Positions 1-6,462 of a DNA stretch of 7,142 nucleotides are shown here, one piece after another. A program made the translations under genes and the position numbers. Every line of letters begins with the position of its first letter. Position 1 is the first letter of the stretch. Source of the DNA: an uncultured Pseudomonas sp. (GTDB taxonomy: Bacteria > Pseudomonadota > Gammaproteobacteria > Pseudomonadales > Pseudomonadaceae); the NCBI GenBank assembly GCA_937863915.1, contig CALMID010000532.1, positions 1 to 7,142 of the forward strand, read 5' to 3'. The notes below the pieces were generated by a model. The model had not been told where the DNA came from and did no database searches. It saw nothing but the letters and a program-made list of their open reading frames with translations.

Positions 1-67
1 CGACGATGGCCAGGCGTTTCTTCGAGTTGATCAGCATGCGGCAGTTCTGGGCTCGGATTGATGGCGG
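1..67. other. Window edge: end of an unidentified neighbouring gene
   Basis: Too short to identify. Two readings are possible. On the plus strand, the frame starting at base 3 is open from the edge and ends at a TAG at 69-71 with the residues RRFFELISMRQFWARIDGG. Its third codon positions are mostly G or C, and its stop shares the bases CTAG (68-71) with the stop of the minus-strand diguanylate cyclase, a common pattern for convergent genes. On the minus strand, an ATG at 37-35 begins MLINSKKRLAIV and runs off the edge, but it has no clear ribosome binding site. I slightly prefer the plus-strand gene end. No function can be assigned, and no terminator hairpin is seen. Confidence 0.3.
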
Positions 68-1636
68 CTAGCCGGCGCTGGCCGGTATCGGGGTATCGCT
101 GGCGGCCAGCACGGGCAGGTCGCTGACGATACGGTTGCGACCCTGCTGTTTGGCCTGGTAGAGCAACTGGTCGGCGCGGCGGATCGCCTGGTCCAGGCTC
201 TCTCTGGCGCCGAGCATTACCAGGCCGCCGCTGAGGGTGACCTGTTTGTCGCCGGCAAAGCGGGCCCGTTGGGCCTGCTGGCGCATGCGCTCGGCCACGC
301 TGCTGGCAGGCTCTGCTTCGTCCAGCAGCATCAGCACGAGAAACTCCTCGCCACCCCAGCGGCAGATCAGATCGAACGGCCGTGCCGACTTCAGCATGTA
401 ATGCGCCGCCTGCCGCAGCACCTGATCGCCGACGGCATGGCCGTAGGTGTCGTTGACGGCCTTGAAGTGGTCAATGTCCATCAGCAGCAGAGCCAGATGA
501 CCCTGCTGGCGGGCGCCTAGGGCCTGGATGCCGGCGGCCTTGTTGTAGAAGCCCCGGCGGTTGAGGGTTTTGGTCAGCGGGTCGGTCTGCATCAGCCGTG
601 TCATCCGGCGCAGGGCGAAAAACAGCCGCCAGGCCACGCCATACAGCAGCAGGGACAGGCCGATCAGCAGCCAGGTGGCGCTGCTCTGCCGGATGGCCAG
701 CCAGTGCAGCTGGCTTTCGCTGATGTGGTGCAGCAGCCACAACTGACCGCCGAGCATCGGCTTGCCCAGCCAGTGCACGCCGGTGGAACTGTCCCAGCTG
801 GGCTGGGCGCTGGGCGGCAGGGCGTACTGTTCGTGCAGGTCAAAGTTGCCCTGGCGCACCACGATCTTGCCGTGTTCATCGACCAGCAGGGTTTCGCCAT
901 GGGTGGCTCCGCTGCTGGTCAGGCGACGCAGCAGCTCGATGCCGAGGTCGAGCGAGACCACGCCGAGCATCCTGTTCTGTTCATACACCGGCGCCGAGAG
1001 GGTGATCATCAGGTCCTTGCCGCCGGCATCCTCGTACAGGCTGGAGATGATCTGCCGGCGCTGCGGGTTGTGTTCGGCGAGGGCGTCCTGCCAGAACGGC
1101 TTGAGCAAAAAGGCCCTTTCGTAGTGAAAGTCGTCGAGCGGTGGTTTCGGCGCCAGGTACATGAAATCGCTGGCCGAGGTGTAGTACACCCAGCTGATCT
1201 GCGGGTTGTGTTTCAGGATCGGGGCGAACAGGGCATCCAGGCCGAGTGCGGCATTCAGCTCGAGGCCCACGGCGCTGTCCAGTGGAACATCGCCAAGCCC
1301 GGTGACGGTACCGCTCAGCTCGCTGGCGCCCTGTTCATCCTCACGGCCGGAGAGCACCCAGCGTTGGCCATCAGCCAATGGGCGCAGGGCGCGCAGCGCA
1401 GGCAGTGGCGGTGGATCGTCGTGGTAGCGCTGCAACAGCAGTTGCCGCATGGCGTCTACCTGGGTGCTGAGCAGGGTCAGGTAGTTCTGGGTCAGCTCAT
1501 GGCGGCTGTGGAAGGTCTGCGCGATATCGGCGCGCAAGCCGTTGAGGTTGACCTGATAGCGATAGGCACCCAGGCCAATGGCCAGCAGCAGGGCTGGCAG
1601 CATCAGGATCAGGCGGGTGCGGGTGGTCAGGTGCAT
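68..1636 (-). CDS. Membrane-anchored diguanylate cyclase (Cache-like sensor plus GGDEF)
   Basis: A 522-residue inner-membrane protein predicted to make cyclic di-GMP from two GTP. A short N-terminal tail and first membrane helix (about 9-25) are followed by a periplasmic region (about 26-316) resembling double-Cache (dCACHE) sensors. Its YYTSASDFMYLAP stretch (151-163) and the TLSAPVY...LGVVSLDL stretch (212-231) fit that family. A second membrane helix (about 318-341) leads to the GGDEF domain (about 350-505). The domain has DPLTKTLNRRGF (352-363), metal-binding D387 in LMDIDHF, the active site GGEEF (428-432) and an inhibitory-site RPFD (419-422) exactly five residues before it, so the enzyme looks active and feedback-inhibited. 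The ATG at 1636 was chosen because it precedes the first helix; longer readings overlap the end of arsA and add 55 poor residues. Its ribosome binding site is weak. It lies 76 bases after arsA on the same strand. The ligand is unknown. Confidence 0.9.
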   Translation of the reverse strand: MHLTTRTRLILMLPALLLAIGLGAYRYQVNLNGLRADIAQTFHSRHELTQNYLTLLSTQVDAMRQLLLQRYHDDPPPLPALRALRPLADGQRWVLSGREDEQGASELSGTVTGLGDVPLDSAVGLELNAALGLDALFAPILKHNPQISWVYYTSASDFMYLAPKPPLDDFHYERAFLLKPFWQDALAEHNPQRRQIISSLYEDAGGKDLMITLSAPVYEQNRMLGVVSLDLGIELLRRLTSSGATHGETLLVDEHGKIVVRQGNFDLHEQYALPPSAQPSWDSSTGVHWLGKPMLGGQLWLLHHISESQLHWLAIRQSSATWLLIGLSLLLYGVAWRLFFALRRMTRLMQTDPLTKTLNRRGFYNKAAGIQALGARQQGHLALLLMDIDHFKAVNDTYGHAVGDQVLRQAAHYMLKSARPFDLICRWGGEEFLVLMLLDEAEPASSVAERMRQQAQRARFAGDKQVTLSGGLVMLGARESLDQAIRRADQLLYQAKQQGRNRIVSDLPVLAASDTPIPASAG

Positions 1637-1712
1637 GGCGAATTCGCAGGCAGGAGCAGCAGGGTTGCCAAGCAGTATGGCAGCCTGCGTGCGCCTTGCC
1701 TGCTGCCCCGCA
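1637..1712 (-). promoter_or_regulatory. Structured leader between arsA and the diguanylate cyclase gene
   Basis: This 76-base gap holds an inverted repeat with 11-base arms at 1653-1663 and 1699-1709 (minus-strand arms GGGGCAGCAGG and CCTGCTGCTCC, one G-U pair). The 35-base loop contains a smaller TGCCA/TGGCA hairpin. A perfect 10-base palindrome GCGAATTCGC (1638-1647) sits directly before the start codon, where the ribosome binding site should be. No run of T follows the large stem, so it is not a classic rho-independent terminator. I infer that it could stabilise the arsA mRNA end, slow read-through, or limit translation of the downstream gene. No convincing separate promoter is seen. Confidence 0.4.
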
Positions 1713-3479
1713 TTAATCCCTGGGTTGACTGAGCGCGCGCAGGCGTTCGACCCCCACCGGCTCCTCGGCCAGCAGCGGCACCAGGGCATAGCGCCGGGCA
1801 TGCTGGCTGGCCACCGCGTGGATTTCCTTCAGCTCGTTGTGCGCGCGCTGGCGCAGCAATGCCGAGCTCGGGCGGGCGGCGGCCAGGCTGTTGTTGATCA
1901 CCCAGGCCCAGGGTTCGATGCCGGCGCGGCGCAGATCATTTTGCAGGCCGGCGGCTTCCAGTACCGGGGTGGTTTCGGCCAGCGTCACCAGCAGCACCTT
2001 GGTCTGCTGCGGGTCCTGCAGTTGCATCATCGGTGTGCTGAAACGCAGGTGGCTGTCGCTCATCTGCCGGGCAATCTCGCGGTGGTAGGCGCCGGTGGCA
2101 TCGAGCAGCAGTAGGGTGTGGCCGGTGGGAGCGGTGTCCATCACCACGAACTGGCGGCCGGCCTCGCGGATGGCGCGGGAGAATGCCTGGAACACGGCAA
2201 TCTCCTCGGTGCAGGGCGAGCGCAGGTCTTCGGCCAGCAGGGCGCGGCCGGCGTCGTCCAGTTTGGCGCCCTTGCTGGCCATGACCTGAGCCCGGTAAGC
2301 CTCGGTGGCCGCATGTGGGTCGATGCGGCTGACCCGCAGGTTCTCCAGTGAGCCGTTGAGGGTTTCGCTGAGGTGCGCCGCCGGGTCGGTGGTGGTCAGA
2401 TGCACGGGCAGGCCGCGGCTGGCCAGTTCCACCGCCACGGCTGCGGCCAGGGTGGTTTTGCCCACGCCACCCTTGCCCATCAGCATCACCAGACCATGGC
2501 CGTTGGCGGCAATCTCGTCGACCAGCTCGGCCAGGCTGGGAGCCTGCAGCGCCGGTTCGGCCGGCAGTGTGTGGCTCGTGCCCGGGATCGGGGTGGTGGT
2601 GTCGAGCAGCTGGCGCAGGGCGTCGAGGCCGACCAGATCGAAGGCCTTGAGCGGGATCTGCTCGCATGGCAGGTCGCGCAGTGCTTCGGGCATGGCCGCG
2701 ATGGCTGCCTGTTCGCGGCGCTGCACGGCGGCGGCCAGTGGGTCGCCTGAGGTCTCTGTTGCCGGCAGCACGCCATTGATCACCAGGTGCTGCTGGCCGA
2801 GGCCGATGGCGGCCAGCTCCTCGTGGGTACGGGCCACTTCGCGCAGGGTCGCCGCCTGAGCCCTAGCCACCAATATCAGGCGGGTGCGCTGCGGGTCGGC
2901 CAGCGCCGCCACCGCGGCGGCGTACTGCTCGCGCTGCTTGTCCAGCCCGGCCAGCGGCCCGAGGCAGGAGGCATCGCCCTGACCGGCCTGAAGAAAATCG
3001 TTCCAGGCTCCCGGCAGTTGCAGCAGGCGGATGGTGTGTCCGGTGGGGGCGGTGTCGAAGAGGATGTGGTCGTAGTCGCGAGTCAGTTCGGAGTCCACCA
3101 GCAGGGCCGTGAACTCGTCAAAGGCGGCGATTTCGGTGGTGCAGGCGCCGGACAGCTGCTCTTCCATGCTGCGCACCACCTCGTCGGCCAGCACGCCGCG
3201 CGCCGGGCCGATGCTGCGTTCGCGGTAGGCCTGGGCCGCGCCTGGCGGGTCGATCTCCAGCGCCGATAGGCGGGGCACGGCCGGCACCGGGGTGATCTGG
3301 TTGCCGATGCGGATGCCGAAGACCTGGCCGACATTGGAGGCCGGGTCGGTGCTCACCAGCAGCACGCGTTTGCCACTGGCGGCGAGAGTCAGGGCGCTGG
3401 CGCAGGCGATCGAGGTCTTGCCCACCCCGCCCTTGCCGGTGAAGAACAGGAAACGCGGTGCGGCGTGGAGAAACTGCAT
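1713..3479 (-). CDS. arsA: ArsA arsenite-stimulated ATPase, two-domain
   Basis: A 588-residue soluble ATPase that in the ArsAB system binds to the permease and drives arsenite or antimonite export with ATP. The protein is an internal duplication. Each half has a P-loop GKGGVGKT (15-22 and 335-342) and the signature DTAPTGHT (142-149 and 448-455). The metalloid-binding cysteines known from the plasmid R773 enzyme (Cys113, Cys172, Cys422) are matched by C113, C172 and C423, and the His453 equivalent by H454. The length is normal for the family, and all key residues are present, so it should be active. The ATG at 3479 is preceded by an AGGAG box at good spacing and lies 13 bases after the acr3 stop, so the two are almost certainly co-transcribed. 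The partner here would be Acr3, not ArsB. No arsD chaperone gene lies in the window. Confidence 0.97.
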   Translation of the reverse strand: MQFLHAAPRFLFFTGKGGVGKTSIACASALTLAASGKRVLLVSTDPASNVGQVFGIRIGNQITPVPAVPRLSALEIDPPGAAQAYRERSIGPARGVLADEVVRSMEEQLSGACTTEIAAFDEFTALLVDSELTRDYDHILFDTAPTGHTIRLLQLPGAWNDFLQAGQGDASCLGPLAGLDKQREQYAAAVAALADPQRTRLILVARAQAATLREVARTHEELAAIGLGQQHLVINGVLPATETSGDPLAAAVQRREQAAIAAMPEALRDLPCEQIPLKAFDLVGLDALRQLLDTTTPIPGTSHTLPAEPALQAPSLAELVDEIAANGHGLVMLMGKGGVGKTTLAAAVAVELASRGLPVHLTTTDPAAHLSETLNGSLENLRVSRIDPHAATEAYRAQVMASKGAKLDDAGRALLAEDLRSPCTEEIAVFQAFSRAIREAGRQFVVMDTAPTGHTLLLLDATGAYHREIARQMSDSHLRFSTPMMQLQDPQQTKVLLVTLAETTPVLEAAGLQNDLRRAGIEPWAWVINNSLAAARPSSALLRQRAHNELKEIHAVASQHARRYALVPLLAEEPVGVERLRALSQPRD

Positions 3480-3492
3480 GGCCAGCTCCTGC

Positions 3493-4542
3493 TTAGTGGG
3501 TGTTCAGGGCGCGCTCGTACCAGCCCTGGCTGCGGTTGACCAGATGCACCAGCCAGAGCATCAGTGGCACCTCGATCAGTACGCCGACCACGGTGGCCAG
3601 TGCTGCGCCCGAGTGGAAACCATAGAGCACGATGGCCACGGCCACCGCCAGCTCGAAGAAGTTCGAGGCGCCGATCAGCGCCGCCGGCCCGGCGATGGCG
3701 TGGCGCACCCGCAGACGCCGGCACAGCCAGTAGCCGATCGCGGCGATCAGCAGGGTCTGCAGCAGCAACGGCACCGCCAGCAGGGCGATCACCAGTGGCT
3801 GGGCAATGATCGCCTGACCCTGGAAGGAGAACAGCAGCACCAGGGTGCTCAGCAGGGCGAGGGTGGCCAGCGGGGCGATCTTCGCCAGCGCCGCGTCGAA
3901 GGCCGCCTGCCCGCGGCGCAGCAGATGGGCGCGCAGCCACTGGGCGATGGCCAGGGGGATGACGATGTACATCAGCACCGACAGCAGCAGGGTGTCCCAG
4001 GGCACCGGGATCGATGACACACCGAGCAGCAGGGCGACGATCGGGGCAAAGGCCAGCACCATCACCAGATCATTGAGCGCCACCTGGGTCAGGGTGAAAT
4101 TGGCATCGCCGCGGCACAGGTGACTCCAGACGAACACCATGGCGGTGCAGGGCGCCGCACCGAGCAGGATCATGCCGGCCACGTAGCTGTCGATCTGCTC
4201 GGCCGGCAGCCAGTCGGCGAACAGGTGGCGGACGAACAGCCAGGCGAAGAACGCCATGGTGAAGGGCTTGATGGCCCAGTTGACCACCAGGGTCACGCCC
4301 ATGCCGGCCTTCTCCCGCCAGACCTCGTGCAGGGAAGAGAAGTCGATCTTCATCAGCATGGGGATGATCATCACCCAGATCAGCAGGCCCACCGGCAGGT
4401 TGACCTGAGCGATCTGCAGCGCGCCGACGGCCTGCGCCGCCTGCGGCAGAGACAGGCCCAGCAGGGTGCCGGCGATGATGCACAGCAGCACCCACAGGCT
4501 CAGGTAGCGCTCGAAGAACCCCAGCGGGCTGACGTTGGACAT
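3493..4542 (-). CDS. acr3: Acr3-family arsenite efflux permease
   Basis: A 349-residue integral membrane protein with about ten hydrophobic segments, which exports arsenite from the cytoplasm using the proton motive force (often annotated arsB although unrelated to true ArsB). Family hallmarks are GAAPCTAMVFVWS (128-140), with C132 as the conserved essential cysteine of the fourth membrane helix, GASNFFELAVA (291-301), and VGVLIEVPLML (319-329), with the conserved glutamate E324. The start at 4542 was chosen because GGAG lies about 9 bases before it and the next residues match the usual N terminus (FFERYLSLWVLLCI). The open frame extends 31 codons further, but these would run through the promoter region. 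It is the first gene of the leftward operon, 13 bases ahead of arsA, and is divergent from the arsC-arsR fusion. It was recognised with high certainty; the Acr3 subfamily was not determined. Confidence 0.97.
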   Translation of the reverse strand: MSNVSPLGFFERYLSLWVLLCIIAGTLLGLSLPQAAQAVGALQIAQVNLPVGLLIWVMIIPMLMKIDFSSLHEVWREKAGMGVTLVVNWAIKPFTMAFFAWLFVRHLFADWLPAEQIDSYVAGMILLGAAPCTAMVFVWSHLCRGDANFTLTQVALNDLVMVLAFAPIVALLLGVSSIPVPWDTLLLSVLMYIVIPLAIAQWLRAHLLRRGQAAFDAALAKIAPLATLALLSTLVLLFSFQGQAIIAQPLVIALLAVPLLLQTLLIAAIGYWLCRRLRVRHAIAGPAALIGASNFFELAVAVAIVLYGFHSGAALATVVGVLIEVPLMLWLVHLVNRSQGWYERALNTH

Positions 4543-4571
4543 CCGGCTTGCTCCGTCATTGTTTTGAAATA

Positions 4572-4584
4572 TCTGTTTTACAGA
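4572..4584. promoter_or_regulatory. Candidate ArsR operator on the -35 box
   Basis: TCTGTTTTACAGA is a perfect inverted repeat with five-base arms and a three-base centre, flanked by ATAT on both sides with a one-base offset. It covers the -35 box of the rightward promoter, so a bound dimer would block RNA polymerase. ArsR/SmtB proteins bind short AT-rich inverted repeats of this kind in their own promoters. The assignment to the local ArsR domain is inference from position. Confidence 0.5.
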
Positions 4585-4605
4585 ATATGCCTCATTAAAT
4601 ATATT
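4577..4605 (+). promoter_or_regulatory. Sigma-70 promoter of the arsC-arsR, gap, arsJ operon
   Basis: The -35 box TTTACA (4577-4582) and the -10 box TATATT (4600-4605) each match consensus at five of six positions and are separated by the ideal 17 bases. Transcription would begin near 4612, leaving a leader of about 27 bases that includes a short AGGT ribosome binding site at 4629-4632, six bases before the ATG at 4639. Confidence 0.65.
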
Positions 4606-4606
4606 C
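4583..4606. repeat. Inverted repeat GAATAT-N12-ATATTC
   Basis: Six-base arms at 4583-4588 and 4601-4606 with 12 bases between them. The repeat spans the spacer and -10 box of the rightward promoter and overlaps the end of the first palindrome. It could be a second ArsR site or a chance product of the AT-rich sequence. Confidence 0.3.
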
Positions 4607-4638
4607 GGCAAAACGTATTTATTGCGGCAGGTCAATCC

Positions 4639-5415
4639 ATGAAGCGTCCGTTGCGCGTGCTCTTTCTCTGTGTCGCCAATTCGGCCCGTTCGCTCATGGC
4701 CGAGGCGCTGCTACGGCATGCCGGTGGCGAGCAGTATCAGGTGTTCAGCGCCGGCAGCCGGCCGGGCTCGCCCGATTCGCGGGCACTGGCGGCGCTGGAG
4801 CAGGTGGGCATCGCCACGACGGGCCTGCGCAGCAAGGGCATCGACGAATTCGCCGGCGAGCACTTCGATTATGTGATCACCCTGTGTGACAAGCAGGCGC
4901 TGGAGTGCGCGGCATTGCCGCAAGCCGACGAAGTGCTGGCCTGGCACTTCGAGGACCCGGCGGCCAGTTCTCAACCCGCGGCCTTCCGTCAGACCCTGCA
5001 GGCCATCCACGAGCGCATCAAGCTGTTCGTGCTGATCAACAGCAAGGAAGAGAAGGCGCTGGCCGACAGCCTGACCCCACTGAGCCTGTTCAAGAGCCTG
5101 GCCGATGAGACCCGTGCGCGCCTGTGCCTGCTGATCGCCGCCGAGGGTGAGTTGTGCGTGTGCGAGCTGACCACGGCGCTTGAGCAGAGTCAGCCGAAGA
5201 TTTCTCGGCACCTGGCGCAGCTGCGCGCCACCGGGTTGCTGGAAGACCGCCGGCGTGGCCAGTGGGTGTATTACCGCCTGCACCCGCTGCTGCCGGAGTG
5301 GGCGCGGCAGATCGTGCAGCAGGCTGGGCAGGCGGATGCGGCCGCCGTGGCGGCCGACGCCGCGCGCCTGAACGGCATGGGTAGCCGTCCCGACCGTCGG
5401 GCGCAGTGCGCCTGA
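4639..5415 (+). CDS. arsC-arsR: Fused ArsC arsenate reductase and ArsR repressor
   Basis: A 258-residue cytoplasmic protein with two domains. Residues 1 to about 132 are a low-molecular-weight phosphatase-type ArsC that reduces arsenate to arsenite. The phosphate-binding loop is CVANSARS (C11 to R17, CX5R), the acid is D106 in HFEDPA, and C83 and C90 are spaced as Cys82 and Cys89 of the thioredoxin-coupled S. aureus enzyme, so the three-cysteine relay is complete. After a linker of about 14 residues, residues 147 to about 225 form an ArsR/SmtB winged helix. It begins LSLFKSLADETR, carries the arsenite-sensing ELCVCEL motif (C173, C175), then the recognition helix region SQPKISRHLAQL (184-195) and the wing (GQWVYYRL). 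The ATG at 4639 follows AGGT by six bases. The frame is open throughout with steady codon use, so the fusion is not an obvious sequencing error. It is first in the rightward operon and the only regulator seen, presumably autoregulated and controlling acr3 too. Confidence 0.93.
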   Translation: MKRPLRVLFLCVANSARSLMAEALLRHAGGEQYQVFSAGSRPGSPDSRALAALEQVGIATTGLRSKGIDEFAGEHFDYVITLCDKQALECAALPQADEVLAWHFEDPAASSQPAAFRQTLQAIHERIKLFVLINSKEEKALADSLTPLSLFKSLADETRARLCLLIAAEGELCVCELTTALEQSQPKISRHLAQLRATGLLEDRRRGQWVYYRLHPLLPEWARQIVQQAGQADAAAVAADAARLNGMGSRPDRRAQCA

Positions 5416-5447
5416 CGATATGAACCGATAACCGAGTGGAGCTTCCT

Positions 5448-6449
5448 ATGACGATCAAAGTGGGTATCAACGGTTTCGGCCGCATCGGCCGTCTCGCCCT
5501 GCGCGCCGCCTGGGACTGGCCGGAGCTGGAGTTCGTGCAGATCAACGACCCGGCCGGCGATGCCGCCACCCACGCCCACCTGCTGAACTTCGACTCGGTG
5601 CATGGCCGCTGGCAGCACGAGGCCGGCAGTGAGGGCGACCGCATCCTGATCGGCGGCAAGTCGATCAGGGTCACCGCCAACAAGGCCATCGCCGACACCG
5701 ACTGGAGCGGCTGCGATCTGGTGATCGAGGCCAGCGGCAAGATGAAGACCGTTGCGGTGCTGCAGGCCTACCTGGAACAGGGCGTCAAGCGCGTGGTGGT
5801 CAGTGCTCCGGTCAAGGAAGCCGGCGCCCTCAACGTGGTCATGGGTGTCAATCAGCAGCTGTTCGACCCGGCCGTGCACCGTATCGTCACCGCCGCCTCC
5901 TGCACCACCAACTGCCTGGCGCCGGTGGTCAAGGTGATCCACGAGAACCTCGGCATCCGCCACGGCTCGATCACCACCATCCACGACCTGACCAACACCC
6001 AGAGCATCCTCGATCAGCCGCACAAGGACCTGCGCCGCGCCCGTGCCTCGGGCATGAGCCTGATCCCGACCACCACCGGCTCGGCCACCGCCATCGCGGA
6101 AATCTTCCCCGAGCTGCGCGGCCGCCTGAACGGCCATGCCGTGCGCGTGCCGCTGGCCAACGCCTCGCTGACCGACTGCGTGTTCGAGGTCGAGCGCGCC
6201 ACCACGGCGCAGGAGGTCAATGCTCTGCTCAAGGCCGCCGCCGAAGGCCCGCTCAAGGGCATTCTCGGTTACGAGGAGCGCCCGCTGGTGTCCATCGATT
6301 ACCGCACCGATCCGCGCTCGTCGATCATCGACGCGCAGTCGACCCTGGTGGTCAACGGCACCCAGGTGAAACTCTATGCCTGGTACGACAACGAGTGGGG
6401 CTACGCCAACCGCACCGTCGAGCTGGCCCGCCTGGTCGGCCGTGCCTGA
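5448..6449 (+). CDS. gap: ArsJ-associated glyceraldehyde-3-phosphate dehydrogenase
   Basis: A 333-residue cytoplasmic enzyme of the phosphorylating GAPDH family. With arsenate in place of phosphate it forms 1-arseno-3-phosphoglycerate, which the partner ArsJ exports; this pairing is established for a P. aeruginosa ars cluster. The Rossmann motif [10 protein letters not shown] (6-15) binds NAD, C152 in SCTTNC is the catalytic thiol, and H179 in [10 protein letters not shown] is the catalytic histidine. The C terminus has the conserved [11 protein letters not shown] (311-321). Full length, with all catalytic residues present. The ATG at 5448 has GGAG six bases before it; an upstream in-frame GTG at 5436 overlaps that box and is rejected. 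It starts 32 bases after the fusion gene and ends 13 bases before arsJ, so all three are probably one transcript. Function in resistance, not glycolysis, is inferred from this context. Confidence 0.95.
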   Translation: MTIKVGINGFGRIGRLALRAAWDWPELEFVQINDPAGDAATHAHLLNFDSVHGRWQHEAGSEGDRILIGGKSIRVTANKAIADTDWSGCDLVIEASGKMKTVAVLQAYLEQGVKRVVVSAPVKEAGALNVVMGVNQQLFDPAVHRIVTAASCTTNCLAPVVKVIHENLGIRHGSITTIHDLTNTQSILDQPHKDLRRARASGMSLIPTTTGSATAIAEIFPELRGRLNGHAVRVPLANASLTDCVFEVERATTAQEVNALLKAAAEGPLKGILGYEERPLVSIDYRTDPRSSIIDAQSTLVVNGTQVKLYAWYDNEWGYANRTVELARLVGRA

Positions 6450-6462
6450 GTGAGCTGACGTC

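Larger units (their letters stand above)
4543..4638. promoter_or_regulatory. Divergent ars control region
   Basis: This AT-rich gap of 96 bases separates acr3 from the arsC-arsR fusion gene and must carry the start signals for both operons. It contrasts sharply with the GC-rich coding DNA on each side. It holds a good rightward promoter (4577-4605), a 13-base palindrome on its -35 box, and a second inverted repeat (4583-4606). A weaker leftward promoter may use TTGCCG (complement of 4606-4611) and CATATT (complement of 4584-4589) at 16-base spacing; that one is uncertain. The layout implies that one regulator can shut both directions at once. Confidence 0.75.

Noticed and set aside
704..1732. 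Long plus-strand open frame (342 codons) opposite the GGDEF gene
   Set aside because: It is a shadow of a well-supported GGDEF gene in GC-rich DNA, has no recognisable domain and is low in complexity (rich in Gln, Ala and Val).
1637..1801. 55-codon N-terminal extension of the diguanylate cyclase
   Set aside because: It overlaps the arsA end in another frame and adds a sequence unlike a sensor N terminus; the ATG at 1636 leads straight into the first membrane helix.
4120..4638. Upstream extension of the arsC-arsR frame
   Set aside because: It runs antisense through acr3 and across the promoter region; the ATG at 4639 has a ribosome binding site and matches the ArsC N terminus.
4543..4638. 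AT-rich gap as a recombination or attachment site
   Set aside because: No direct repeats, integrase gene or insertion sequence ends are seen; a divergent promoter explains the composition.
5389..5401. CCCGACCGTCGGG hairpin as a terminator of the fusion gene
   Set aside because: It lies inside the coding sequence, has a short stem and no following T run, and the next gene starts 32 bases after the stop in operon-like spacing.
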